From Takakia lepidozioides (Eukaryota > Streptophyta > Takakiopsida > Takakiales > Takakiaceae), in assembly GCA_030704615.1 (NCBI GenBank), contig CM060733.1, forward strand, positions 7,874,001 to 7,938,000: 64,000 nucleotides of DNA. Direction: 5' to 3'. The notes beneath the pieces were generated by a model. That model did no database searches, was not told where the DNA came from, and worked only from the letters and a program-made list of their open reading frames with translations. Below, piece by piece: positions 10,976 through 23,640 of the stretch. Made by a program: the position numbers and the translations under genes. Within the stretch, counting starts at the first letter, position 1, and the number at the start of each line of letters is the position of its first letter.

Positions 10976-13900
10976 ATGGCTGATTGTTATTTGTTCCCTG
11001 GAGAGGCTACTATTCCATTTGATCACTTGAAAAGGGATGGCGAACGAGTTCGCTTTTGGTACACTGAGCATGAGCATGCTACAATGATCGCGTACTGCCA
11101 CACCAGGTGTAGAGAGGCCAAGGTGGAGGGAGCAAAGGGCCGGCCTAAGTTCAAATGTCCTTATTGTGGGGCAGTAAAGGTAGATAAGAGCAGATTGAAT
11201 CGGCATATTGTCGATGGAACGGCCGCATGTATGGCCAGACCGAAAGGAACAAAACCGTTTCCTGATGCGGAGCTCAAGCATGCCATGGCTGTTGAAAATG
11301 TGATGAATTCTGTTCCAGCTTCTTCTGTTGATGCATATCATGCATGGATTCTGCAAAATAGGGTGGCTTTGGGTGAGATTGCAGATCCTATTGAAGTGCC
11401 TGCTGTTGTACCTTCTTCGGCTATTTCTGCTACAGAGGTTCCATCTTCTAGTGCTCCTGCTGTTTCTGTCCCTGGTCCTTCTATTCGGCAGGTTTCTAAC
11501 GAGAGAGACAAGCGGCGATTGAGCCCGCCTCTACCTGTCCCTATTGCAAAGAAAATCAACATTGCAAACCGGGGAAACCGGAGCTCAAGGTTCATCTTGC
11601 GAAAGAGAACTCCAGGCTCAATCCTTCTGCTACCGCATGGCCTTATTCCTCAGTTCCCATTTCCGAATGTCAATGAGAAGGGGTTTTGGCCGGCATTCCA
11701 AGAATTTGTTGCGCGAGGCGAGGGCGCAGTCCATGCGACAGCTGCAAAATCAAGTTGGGTTCTATCGACAGACAATCAAGTTGGATTCCCTGCCATTTCT
11801 CTGTTTTTCAAATTTTGGGCTGTTGTCTATCCATGTAACCCTTTGTGTTACCCCCCCTGTCTCTCCTGTGGCGTGTAACCCAGAGTGTAACCCACCTACA
11901 GAGGACCCCTTTTAAAAACCCCTATGGTGTGTAACCCACCTCTGTGTAACCCCGTGTAGCCCATCTTGTTTGTAACCCATTTTCATGTGTAACCCCTCGT
12001 GCTGTAACATTTTTCTCTGGTGTAACCCCTCACGCTGTATTGCGCAGGGAGGTCGATATCATCTTAGAAGCGATGATATGGACAGTGTTGTTGCTGCCCA
12101 CAAGGCATTTACTGCCCAGCCGGATCATGGTCCGTTAATGATAGAGGAATTGAATCGGGTGAAGGAGTATTTAGAGAGCATTGGGCATCCTGACATGCCA
12201 AAGCAGAAAAAGAAAAAAGGTGGGAGACTTACACGAGTCCATCGAGAGAGCCAAGCCTCACATGATGATGACACGATGGACGAACTAGCTGTTGGCAATA
12301 CCGACCTTGACGATGCCAGAACTTCAAATCCTCTTGTCATCACTATTACTGTAGATGGAATCAAAGGTTTGGTTGTTCCACATCCGTTGGAATTCACTCG
12401 TGGTTTTGCCGAAGGATTGATCAGTCAAATGGAGAATCTCACCAAACCGCACATTGGACCGCCACCACTCCTTTTGAGAATTCTAGCCCACAACGATGTA
12501 AGAAATCATGGCAGGTCAGTTTCCCAAACGCATCCCAGGTTGGGGTTCACGACTGAACTTCTGGAAAGTGCTCTTACGGCCTCAAAGGTGAAGGACCTGG
12601 TCGATGAGTATTACGGCTTTAGTCTGATGTACTTTGCACAACCTGGTGACGGAATTGCGACCTTGGATTCTGAGCTCGAAGACTTAAGATCGAGTTTGAG
12701 TACAGAAGAGTGGGGTGACCGGTCAATTAAGATCAACGGAGCTATACAGTTTTGCAAGGCAAGCCGTCGTCGCGCCGCCCATCACTTTGCGATCCAACAG
12801 AGAGAATCGTTTATCCAGCTTTGGTGTTGTGGCCTCTTCAGCGAATCACCAACAGAAATGGACTTCAATGCGCGTTTGGGCATCCAGTATATGAGAGACC
12901 TTGGGTCTGTAGTGCCTTGGTATCTCTGTAAGTGTTACTCCATCCACTGTCACCCCTCTCGTCGTGTAACCCCTTTGTGTGTAATCTTGTAATCATTGTA
13001 ACCCTCGCTATGTGGAACCTTGTAACTCAGTGTAACCCTCGTTGTGTGTAACCCTGTAATCAGTGTAACCCTCGCTATGTGGAACCTTGTACTCAGTGTA
13101 ACCCTCGCTGTGTGTAAATCAGTGTAACCCTCGGAGTATGTAACCCTGTAATCAGTGTACCCCTAATGGTACCCCTCGCTGTGTTACCCTAGATTTGTTA
13201 CCCTCTCGTTGTGTAATCTCAGTAGTGTAACCCATGGTAGTGTAACCCATTGCAAACTACTGTCTCTAACAGGGTGGTGTAACCCATATCGTGTAATCCG
13301 AACCACTGTCTTGTCCTAGTCAGTGTAACCCTTACATAGTGTAACCCTTGCACTTTCAAAAACCTCGTTCCACGACTAAAAACCTTTGTCTTTTCCCCGA
13401 TGCAGATGAGTCCGAGCTCATGACCAATCAAGTCGCCAATGCGTTCAAAAACCTTTTTGAGGCTCAACGTGAGCTTCACGAAGTTGTGTATGGGGCCCCT
13501 CCACAATGCGATACAGGGGGCGTAGGGGGCGCGCAGACGAGCGATGGGCCAATTTCCGCCCCGCAGAGCGACGATGTACATGACGAGGACATCATTCCAA
13601 GTCAATCTGCCGTTGTATCTTTGTCGCAGGTTGGTGAATTGTACTCAACCCAGCTGCACTTAGGGGTGAACCTAGCAGACTTGACGCGGGATTTGCCCAT
13701 GATTTCTGATACTGATACTGAAGATGATACATCAAGGTGGAACACCCAAGTGCGAACCTCTTTGTCCGCAGCCCCAGTCATTTCTTTTGAAGGTCTTAAT
13801 CGAAGAATCGGGGACCCGCTTGACCCAGAGTCTGTGTATGACTTTGAATCTGGAGATGCTGGGTTGAACCCTCGATGCAGCAATGTAAGTATTTGTCAGG

Positions 13901-16554
13901 ATCATGTGGTCAACCTCTCTCAGAATGACCCAGCCTTCGTGGGTCCCATTGATGCGCAGGGTGACTCTGCAAGGGGAGGATGCCCTGAAACCGAGGGTTA
14001 CACTGCACCTGAGGGTGACACTGTGCAGAGAGGAGCAACAGGGAAGGAGGGTTACACTGCACCTGAGGGTGACACTGTGCAGAGAGGAGCAACAGGGAAG
14101 GAGGGTTACACTGCACCTGAGGGTGACACTGTGCAGAGAGGAGCAACAGGGAAGGAGGGTTACACTGCACCTCAGGGTGACACTGTGCAGAGAGGAGCAA
14201 CAGGGAAGGAGGGTTACACTGCACCTCAAGGTGACACTACGGATACCGGTGTGGCTGACAATGTCGTGAGGGACATTGTCGTGGGTGACACACCATTGCC
14301 CGTGAACACTGCAACTTCCGTTGAGAGTGACATTGACATGGGTTACACTGATAGGGGTGACACCCCACAGCCAACCCACATGGTAGATGTCAGTGAGTGT
14401 AACACTGTCATGGATGACATTCCACTACCACTAGTCGTGGAAGGTGACACTCCTTTGCCACGGCCACTAGTCGCGACGGATGACGGTCTTCTGCTAGTCA
14501 ACATGGTCTTGGAGGGTGCGGAGAAGGGCGACACAAACAAGGATGGCATTGAGGAGGTTGATGCAAAGAAGAGTGACATCGACATGGGTGACACGGGGAA
14601 GGGTGTCACCGAGGAGGTTGTCAGTTGGAAGGGTGACACAAAGCAGGGTCACACTGAGAAGCGTTTCACTGTGGAGAGTCACGAAGAGAAGGATGTTGCG
14701 GAGCATCTAGACACTGAGAAGAGTGACACTGCCAAGGGTGACACACATAAGATTGTTACTCAGCAGAGTGACACTGGGAAGGAACCCGATGAGAAGGGTG
14801 ACACTGCGAAGAGTGACACTGATAATGCGGCCAAAGAGAAGGGTGACACTGAGAAGGTAGCCGGAGAGAAGGGCGACACTGAGATGCGTGACTCTGAGGA
14901 GGTAGCTGAAGAGAAGGGTGACACTAAGAAGAGTGACACTGAGGAGGTAGCCGAAGAGAAGGGTGACATTGAGAAGGGTGACACTGAGAATCGTGACACT
15001 GAGGAGGTAGCCGAAGAGAAGGGTGACACTAAGAAGCGTGACAAGGGGTTTGAACAGAAGGGTTACACTGACAGGGGTAGCACCGAGGAGGTGAGCTGTG
15101 ACACTTCTGCCCTTGGTCAATCACCTTCCCAGCACGTCTCAGACGAGGGAGTGCAGTCTTCAGCACTTGCAGCAAACTCAGAACAAGGCACCTCTGGCTC
15201 AGAAATTCCCCCTATCGGCGGCATTGTCAGGGTTGCAGAGAATCCCAGGAGGTCAAAACGGCCGCCTGCTCAAAGAAAGCGGTTGGCTGAACCCCCTAGC
15301 GCTGACAAAGAAGTATCTGTTCTTGTCGCACCCAAAAAACAGCGAACCAAACCGAAAGGCAAAAGTGCAGGGGTCTCGGAGGTTGACGTTGTCCAGCAGC
15401 AAGAGGTCCTGGCCAAGCACTTGCGGGAGCGTTCGAGGTACCTCATTGTACTTTGATCCTCTCTGATTTTGAATATTGATTATAACTCTTGTATGATGCA
15501 TCGTAATGTTCGTAATGTGCGGTTTGTTGTGCAGACTAAAACAACGGTACTTGACAAAGTTCAGAATGGTGTCGGACCCTCCTGGGGCGCCCGAAGTGAA
15601 GTTTTATTATGGCGATGCCTTCCTGGCTTCTAGTCCGTTACAGTTTTACTTGGAAGAGACAGATTTTGAGCCGATGTATAAAATAAGAGCAACTGTCACA
15701 GATGCATTGCTCTCGGGTTACAACAAACTTCTGGAGGCCAAATTGTTTAAGGCTATCGCACCTGAGTTTGTCATCTGTGCTCCTTTTCAATGGCATGTCA
15801 TGCGTACCAATGGTAACGATCTGCAGACGCTATTCGGGTTGGTGCAAGAATGGTACACTCAGGATGCCCGAGGGATGGTGTTCACAAAGAATCGAGATCT
15901 TGTGGACGTGGTTGTCATCCCTATTGTCTTCGAGTAAGTAATTTCAGCATTGACTGAGCATGTTGGGTTACACTCCTCTATTCTAGACTGAGTTGCACTA
16001 GTGACTGCTGACTAGTTGTGTAACACCGTTTAGAGTTACAGTACAAAGGGTTACACTACTGGGTTACACCACAATGGGTTTCATTGGAGATGTTTTTTTC
16101 TATTCTGACGTAACGGCTTTGTTTGTGTTGCAGTGATCACTGGAGTGTTGCTGTTTTAGAGCGCCGAGGTCGGATAGTACATTTGGACTCCCATAAAACC
16201 ATTGCCCGACCCAAACTCATTGAAGGAATTTTGCGAAATTTTGCCATAGCGTTCTTTGATTTCATGCCTGGATCTGATGACTTCAGTTACGTCATGGAGA
16301 GGATGGAATGGTTTGAGGCCAGTGTCCCCCAACAACGGAGCTGTTGGGAGTGCGGCTATTATGCACTTTGTTTTGTGCAATTTTACTTGGAGTGGAAGTT
16401 CAATGTGAAAACCACAGAAGATCGAACCCGTCATAGGCGGGCGTTTACTGCAAGTTGGTTCAACGAGTCAACCATGATAGCTTCCCGTACTCATATGATT
16501 AGTTGGCTGTGTGACGAGATGGACAAAGACTTGGTCAGATGGCCAAAGAAATAA
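10976..16554 (+). CDS. BED-like zinc finger / acidic repeat / Ulp1-type C48 protease
   Basis: Inferred exons are 10976-11834, 12048-12927, 13406-15437, 15535-15933 and 16134-16554, about 1,530 codons. Exon 1 has a BED/C2H2-like finger (CPYC ... RLNRHIVDGTAAC). Exon 2 is an unrecognised domain. Exon 3 is an acidic linker built of GYT/GDT repeats. Exons 4-5 form the Ulp1 domain. It has catalytic His in DDHWS (16138), Asp in HLDS (16186), the Gln region at 16330-16335 and Cys in CWECG (16351), the order known for SUMO proteases. Splice phases agree for exons 2-5. In exon 1 the frame that opens at the ATG must shift by one base near 11720 to reach the donor in phase, so a mutation, base error or unseen splice is present. 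The role in transposition is unknown; Ulp1 genes recur in several plant transposon families. Confidence 0.65.
11835..12047 (+). repeat. Intron 1 made of GTGTAACCC words
   Basis: The intron between the first two exons of the Ulp1 gene starts at a GT in CCATGTAACC and ends at TTGCGCAG. Most of its 213 bases are GTGTAACCC variants, so the intron itself is a piece of the element's motif repeat. Confidence 0.5.
12928..13405 (+). repeat. Intron 2 made of GTGTAACCC words
   Basis: Donor GTAAGT at 12928 and acceptor GATGCAG ending at 13405. In between are about 20 words of the type GTGTAACCCTCG, GTAATCAGTGTAACCC and similar, with a period near 30-35 bases. No other feature is visible. Confidence 0.6.
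13993..14236 (+). repeat. 54-bp coding tandem repeat (18-residue unit)
   Basis: Four complete and one partial copies of a 54-base unit inside exon 3 of the Ulp1 gene, each coding EGYTAPEGDTVQRGATGK. Units start at 13993, 14047, 14101, 14155 and 14209. They differ by only a base or two (GAG to CAG in units 4 and 5), which points to recent expansion. Each unit contains one GGGTTACACTG and one GGGTGACACTG word. Confidence 0.9.
14560..15110 (+). repeat. Degenerate KGDTEK / EEVAEEKGDT coding repeats
   Basis: This is the second half of the acidic linker. It repeats GGTGACACTGAG-type words as KGDTEK, KSDTEE and EEVAEEKGDT, about 12 to 36 bases per unit. The composition is Glu, Lys, Asp and Thr, so it is probably disordered. 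It is more diverged than the 54-bp block. Confidence 0.75.
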
Positions 16555-17904
16555 ATAGCGTCTCTTGATGCATTTTTGCTTCTATGTGGTTTGTTCGTAA
16601 CACTTCATAGTTTGGGTTTCATGCAATGGGCTTACATGGGGTTACACCTTATAAGGTTACATGAAGTGGAATCATAGACAAGTACTTGGGTACACCTTTG
16701 GGCCCTGGGGCAATGGGCTTACACTCTGTGGGTTCACACATAAGTGATGGGTTACACCATGCCGGGTCTCACAACGTGGGGTTACACTTATGGGTTACAT
16801 ACCTGGCTATGTCAGGGTCACGTTGCTGAAACAGTATACTTTCGTGGCATGTAACCCCACCTCGACTATGCGCATTTGTTTTATTTTTTATTTTTTTTCG
16901 CACTGAAGTGTTTGTGCACTGAAGTTCTCAGATTTATACTACATGGGGTTACATACATGAGGGCTATGTACAATGGGTTACATACGATGGGGTCACAATA
17001 GTGTGGGGGTAACATCTGGTCGGGCTACATACTTCTTGGAGTTACAACACTCTGGGTTACACTCACTCAAGAGGGTTACACAGTTCTAAGTTACACTGTG
17101 CACAATGAAAGTGGGCAGGGTTGCCTATACAAGGGCTACGTGTCGTGGGGATACATAAGATGGGGTGATGTAGCATCGGGGTTTATAGCGTGCACCCCAA
17201 ATTGTACAATGGGTTACATGCGATGGGGTGACATCAATGGGGGTTACATATGGTCGGGATACATACTTCTTGGGGTTACACAACAACAAGTTACACTCCG
17301 GAGGGCTACACTGGTCCATAACATAGGTTGAACGGAATGATTATCTATCTCATGGATTACACGTCCATGGGTTACACACAAATTGGGTTACACATAGAGG
17401 GGTTACACATACAGGGGCTAGTGTTGGTGACTAAAGGTGCTCGACTTCAACATCTTCCCACTCTGTATTGAAGGGTCATGTAACCCCGGCAGACTAACCC
17501 AGACCCTGTAGTCACATTGTAGTCACATTGTTCTCAGAGTTACACCACTGACAGCAATATTCTATGGGGTTACATACTAGGTTACACTGTTGATAGTTAC
17601 ATTGCAGTTACACTTGGAGTTACACCACAATGAGTTACACTGAAGAGGTTCACACTCATCTGTGTTACACTGTGTGGAGTACCACAGATGCAAGTTACAC
17701 TAAGTAGAGCTATGTTACGTTATGAAACCCCAGACAGTGTAACCCTGCGGTGTGTCACCCCGGCCCATGGGTGTCCCATTGAGTGGGTTACATAGGTTGA
17801 ATGTGGATGGAATGGCAAAGTGAATAACAACCCATGAACAGACATGTACTTCATATTAAACTTGGTGATCACAAAGTAAGTGTCATTGCCAATGGACTCA
17901 ATGG
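16555..17904. repeat. GGGTTACA-rich spacer between convergent genes
   Basis: This interval separates the 3' ends of the Ulp1 gene and the transposase. GGGTTACA and GGGTTACAC words recur every 20-40 bases up to about 17700. After that a short motif-poor stretch leads to the transposase stop. No gene is seen. The 3' untranslated regions and poly(A) sites of both genes must lie here. Confidence 0.65.
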
Positions 17905-20900
17905 TCACTTACTACGGAACCGGTCTACAAAATCTACTTTCCTGGCAAGGGACATGTTGTTTCCATCATCATTTTTTATGAATGGAACTGCTTGAAGAGG
18001 GTGCAACAGACCTTTGTCGATTCTAACTTGTAAAGTGGACAGCCTCCCACGAACACAACGAAGCTCGGCAAGCAAATGTTTGCGCATTGTTTCACTCTCA
18101 TTGCCAAGAAGCGACAGGGACTTCATCTCAGATTCAATTGATGAAACATCCGATGGCTCCTGCCGACCACGCCGGGATGATGCTGAGCACTCCGTAGGCT
18201 CTGCTAGATTCACAACTTCCTCCTCTGCATCAATATCTGGAAGTTCCGATTTCATCAACATGTGAAGACCTCCATGAATGGTCCCGAGCTTTGTGCCACA
18301 GAGCTTCACAATAAGCCCTTCCTTCAGATTTGGCTTCATCAATTGAAGAACGCGGATTTGATGTTTGCACAAGTTACCCTTCAAAGCCCATGGACAATCG
18401 CAACAAGCCCAGGTGGTCGCAGGTGCATAGATTGTGTAGCTTCGACCGGCCGTTTGAACACTATCCACAATCGCCGGATGACCAGGAACAGTGGGCAAAT
18501 GAACATTGACATCAGGGATCTCCCTTGCAGTCCAAACAGCATTACTGATAAATTCCTCCTGTCGTACATTCCTTTTGAAGCCTTTCGATTTCAAGTTATC
18601 TCTATACCAATAGTGGGTTAGAACAGGACCCACGAGTTCGCTGATCAGCCAATCGATTCTCCTGCCATCAAGCCTTTGCTTTCCCGAGCGTAAACGAGCC
18701 TTCAAATTTCCGTGCCAAGATTCAATTGCGGCATTAGTATCCTGACTTGCGTGGGGAATATAACGAGCCCCCGTGATCCACATGCTCAGTTTTGGGACCC
18801 ATTCCATTCTGATGTAACGTAGGAAGTCACGCGCAAGCGGATAGGAATAATTCAAATCTTCCAGTCGCTCCAGCGCCCACTCTTCTGGGGTGACTCCCAC
18901 ACAGGCGTTAATGCCGTACATTACGTCGCCAAGCTGTTTCAAAACAGCATTGCGAGTGTATGGATCGGGCATCTTACGCCACGAATGTTTCAGCCAAGCG
19001 CGGCGAACATGCCAAAGGCATAGAAATATTGCTACGTCCCCAAACGATTCCCTGCACGCACACACATCAAATGCCACCCAATCCATCAGTGTAACTCTTG
19101 TCAGTGTAACTCTTATCAGAGGAACTCTTCGCAGTGTAACTCGTAGAAGTGTAACTCTTCAAAGTGTCACTCTTAGTAGTGTGACTCATGTAACCCCTCG
19201 TGCATCTGGTCATGTAACTATCAGTGAAAAGTGTAACCCAACACATATAACCCCTCGCAGCGCTGTAACGCAATCCATGTTACACCGTGTAACTCTCAGA
19301 GCGACCCAACCCATACAACCCTCTGCGATGCTCCCAGTGTAACTCACATGCTATAGCAGTGCAACCTAATCCATGTAGGACTGCGGATGACACGCCGTGT
19401 AACTCGCAGTGTAACCCTCTGTCTACCTCATAGCAGTGTAACCCTCGGTCTAACTCACAGTAGTATAACCCTCGGTCTAACTCACAGCAGTGTAACCCTC
19501 CGTCCAACTCAAGGCAGTATAACCATCTGTCTAACTGATAGTGTAACCCTCAGTGTAATAGACAGCACTGCAACCCAATCCATGTAACCCCTCGAGCAAC
19601 TGACAGTGTAACTCCAAGTGTTACAGGCAGCAATGCACCCCCTCGTGTAACTGGCAGTTTAACTCTTACTGTGATTCTCAGTGTAACTAGCAGCAGTGTA
19701 GCCCGATCCATGAAACCCCTCGTGCATGCAACTTGTAGTGTGACTCAGAACATTGTAACTTCTAGCCGTGTACCTGATAGCATTGATTTCTGCGTCTGCA
19801 TCGTCGACAACAAAAGCATTTGGCCTCCAATCTGGTTTGCTCTGAAGAAGTCGGTCGCGAAGACGTTTCATCCAGGGGCTCAAGTCAGTCGTTTTGTTTC
19901 TCGCTGATATAATATAAGCAACAGGTATGCCGTTGAGCCATTCGTCGAACACCATCATGGTATACATTGGGAACTGCAATGTCGCAATGGTACAAAAATG
20001 AATAAGGTGAGCGTTAAAATATTGGCAACAGTTGCATGGCACTCACATTTCAGAATGCAATGAAAGGTAAAGCGTGACACGAATACCTTATTTTCGTTGG
20101 TCCCAAATGTTGCATCGCAGGATACCACACGGTTGTGTCCCAAGTCGATCATTTTCTGTTTTTGCCACTCCGTTTGTATTCCAATTACGAACTTCAAATC
20201 ACCCGCCACTGGCGCTGTCTCTTCATGGTAGAAGAAGACGCTTTCAGGATTGCTATTGACCCACATACGTACACTTTGTGCATCATCTGGATGTTTTTTG
20301 TAACTCTCAATCGCAAGCTTGTCGGCAATGTTTCTCACGTCGTACTCGAACAAGAAACAATCGCGACTCCACTCCATGCCTGGCTGAGACGCACAAGCTT
20401 CCTGGAGTTGTTGAGTGTGTTGTGTCATAATCATAGCTGGAGATAGGCCACTGCGAAGACTATCGACGATCCACTGTTTCATATCTTGGCTGAGACGAGG
20501 GGCATGCACGAATCGCGAGAAATGGGAAGAGGGGTCAGCTGAACCATGACATGGCTTTCCTTTTGCATCCACATGCTGTTTCTGGAAGTATGTGATGATT
20601 GCCAACTCTGAATCTAGAAAACACTGGCCAACTTTGAAGCTACACGTACACCCACGTTTGTATGACTCTCCGAAATCCGCTGCCTTACGTCTGATTCGCT
20701 TGACTGCTGTTTGATTATCGGAGGCTGCTATCGGTTTTTCTTTTTCTTCACAATCGGCGGGTCCGTGCGCCTATCTATCGGGCCGTAGCAGCAGTGGTAC
20801 CTGCAAAAAAAGCATATAAAGCGAGGAGGGTTATCGCCATATACGACTTTGCTAGACTAGCAGAAAGAAGTGGGGCTGGGAATGTTATACAACCCTCATA

Positions 20901-21284
20901 AGTGACTTACTTATGCCACTGACGATAACTGTTTGCACGCGGTGTTGTCAAATCTGGCAACTCACGGTACCTTCGATCTTGAACATAAAATTGGGTCTTC
21001 CCATCCACTCTACTCCTTTCTCCCTCCAGAAAGTCAGGAATGCGAGACCATGGAACGACAGCTACTTCGATGGATATCCGTTTCCCTTTTCCCTGGGAAA
21101 CCTGGCGTATCCAACGGAGGTTTGTGTGATTGAAAAGCCCGTCTATGGGCAGCTGTAGGATGCATTTCAAATGAGATACCAAATGCTGCAAATGACAGAG
21201 TTCTCCCGCCTCATCTTTCAAACCATTTGATTCCAATGCTGCTTTGCGTTCCTCGTCTAGCACCTTCGCGGCAGCACATGCCAT
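17905..21284 (-). CDS. Mutator-like (MULE) transposase with SWIM zinc finger
   Basis: Inferred exons on the minus strand are 21284-20911, 20800-20087, 19973-19774 and 19051-17905, about 810 codons. Exon 2 ends in the first catalytic Asp motif (VVSCDATFG, Asp codon at 20114-20116). Exon 3 holds the second (VDDADAEINAI). Exon 4 has the CLWH segment, the Glu motif (NAAIESWHG) and a SWIM finger (CDCP...CKH). This is the layout of MULE transposases. Introns 2-3 keep phase. Near 20745 an A-rich run breaks the frame by one base between exon 2's start and its main frame, so the copy is dead or the base call is wrong. The N-terminus is uncertain: an acceptor-like CAG at 21357-21359 may add an upstream exon. 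Confidence 0.75.
19052..19773 (-). repeat. Transposase intron 3 filled with GTGTAACTC words
   Basis: A 722-base intron between the second-Asp exon and the Glu/SWIM exon. From about 19080 to 19760 it is a tandem field of GTGTAACTC and GTGTAACCCTC words on the plus strand, often followed by GCAGCAGT. No coding content is seen. Confidence 0.65.
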
Positions 21285-21529
21285 TAGCAGCAACAATACC
21301 ACCAGTACAGTACAAATCGCATAATACACGCGGGCAACGCAGCGGAGCCCTCGGGACTGCACGTCGTCTACGCACCTGGTGAAAATGACGAGCGATGATG
21401 GAGTTACACGTGGGTTTTGATGTCACCGAATCGTGTAACCCAGGTTTGAATTCAAAATATCTGACACCTCTTGGAGCCCGCCAATTTTTGCCGGGCACTA
21501 AGGGGCTACACGAACAGGGGTGACATGCG

Positions 21530-23640
21530 TTGGGGATAAAGGATCCGGGGTGACACGAGCTATGAGTGACACAATCGGGGGTTACACGGGGGGGATTGAT
21601 ACAGTATCGGGGTTACATGGTGGGGTTACAATGTGAGAGTTGCACAATGAGGGTTACACGAGGCGGAGCTAAAGCGCTGACGTGCAGAGGGTTACAGGGA
21701 TGATGGGGTTACGAGGAACTGGAGTTACACGGAGAGGGGTATATGGGATAACATGATACAAGCTTACATTGGGGTTACACGATGCAGGATAACATGGAGT
21801 GAGGGTTACACCTCGCGGAGTAACAGAGGGTTACATGGGTTACAAAGGGTTACAGAGGGTCATGGGGTTACATGGGTTACAGAGGGTGACATAGGGTTAC
21901 ATGGGAGGGTTACATGGAGTGAGGGTTACACTCAGCGGTGTTACAGAGGGATAAACGGGTTACGGAGGGTTACATGGTGGTGAGGGTTACACCTGGTGAG
22001 GGTTACAGAGAGTCACAGAGGGTCACATAGGGTTACATGGAGTGAGGTTACACAGGGGTGAGGGTGACACTCTACGGTGTTACAGAGGGTTACTGAGGGT
22101 TACATGGTGGTGAAGGTTACACCTGGTGAGGGTTATAGAGGGTCACAGAGGTTACATGGGTTATAGAGGGTCAGAGAGGGTTACATGGAGTGAGGGTTAC
22201 ATGGGGTTACATGGGTTACACAGGGTCACAGAGGGTTACACGGGTTACGCAGGGTCACAGAGGATTACATGGGTTACAAGGAGTGAGGGATGCATAGGGA
22301 TGGGGGTGACACTCTGCGGTGTTACAGAGGGTTACATGGTGGTAAGGGTTACACCTAGTGAGGGATATAGAGGGTCACAGAGGGTTACATGGGTTACAGA
22401 GAGTTACAGAGGGTCAGAGAGGGTTACATGGAGTGAGGATTACATAGGGGTGAGGGTGACACTCTGCGGTGTTACAGAGGGTTACATGGTGGTGAGGGTT
22501 ACAAAGGGTCACAGAGGGTTACATGTGTTACAGAGGGTTACATGGAGTGAGGGTTACATAAGGGGTGAGGGTGACGCTCTACGGTGTTACAGAGGATTAC
22601 ATGGGTTACAGAGCCACGGAGGGTCACAGAGGGTTACATGGAGTGAGGGTTACATGGGGATGAGGGTGACACTCTGCGGTGTCACAGAGGGTTTGTGAGG
22701 GTTACGGAGGGTTACATGGTGACGAGGGTGACACTCTGCGGTGTTACAGAGGGTTACATGGTGGTAAGGGTTACACCTGGTGAGGGATATAGAGGGTCAC
22801 ATGGGTTACAGAGGGTTACATGGTGGTGAGGGTTATAGAGGGTCAGAGAGGGTTACATGGAGTGAGGGTTACATAGGGGTGAGGGTGACACTCTGCGGTG
22901 TTACAGAGGGTTACATGGTGGTGAGGGTTACAAAGGGTCACAGAGGGTTACATGGGTTACAGAGGGTTACATAAGGGGTGAGGACGACACTCTACGGTGT
23001 TACAGAGGGTTACATAGGTTACAGAGCCACAGAGGGTTTGTGAGGGTTACATGGAGTGAGGGTTACATGGTGGCGAGGGTGACACTCTGCGGTGTTACAG
23101 AGGGTTACATGGAGGTAAGGGTTACACCTGGTGAGGGATATAGAGGTCACAGAGGGTTACATGGAGTGAGGGTTACAGAGGGTCAGAGAGGGTTACATGG
23201 AATGAGGGTTACATACGGGTGAGGGTGACACTCTGCGGTGTTACAGAGGGTTACATGGTGGTGAGGGTTACAAAGGGTCACAGAGGGTTACATGGGTTAC
23301 AGAGGGTTACATGGAGTGAGGGTTACATAAGGGGTGAGGGCGACACTCTGCGGTGTTACAGAGGGTTACATAGGGTTACATGGGTTGCAAAGTGTTACAG
23401 AGGGTTACATGTAGTGAGGGTTACATAGGGGTGGGGGTGACACTCTGCGGTGTTATAAGGGTTACATGGGTTACAGAGGGTTACATGTAGTGAGGGTTAC
23501 ATAGGGGTGGGGGTGACACTCTGCGGTGTTATAGAGGGTTACATGGGTTACAGAGGGTCATGGGGTTATATGGGTTACAAAGGGTTACATGGTAATGTGG
23601 GTTACACTCGGCGGAGTTACAGAGGGTTACATGGGGGTGA
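21530..23640 (+). repeat. Right subterminal array of GGGTTACA units
   Basis: About 2.1 kb of GGGTTACA words with the higher-order core GGGTGACACTCTGCGGTGTTACAG, the reverse complement of the left array. The array has an open frame of up to 190 codons on plus (22126-22698). This comes from the unit lacking stops in one frame; its translation is a monotonous VTEGYMVVRVT-type repeat. Confidence 0.85.

Noticed and set aside
16555-17904. Third gene between the Ulp1 gene and the transposase
   Set aside because: Open frames are translations of GGGTTACA words with no motifs.
22126-22698. 190-codon open frame in the right array (and 120 codons at 8233-7871 on minus)
   Set aside because: The translation is a monotonous VTEGYMVVRVT-type repeat; the array lacks stops in one frame by composition. 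It has no start context and no conserved domain.
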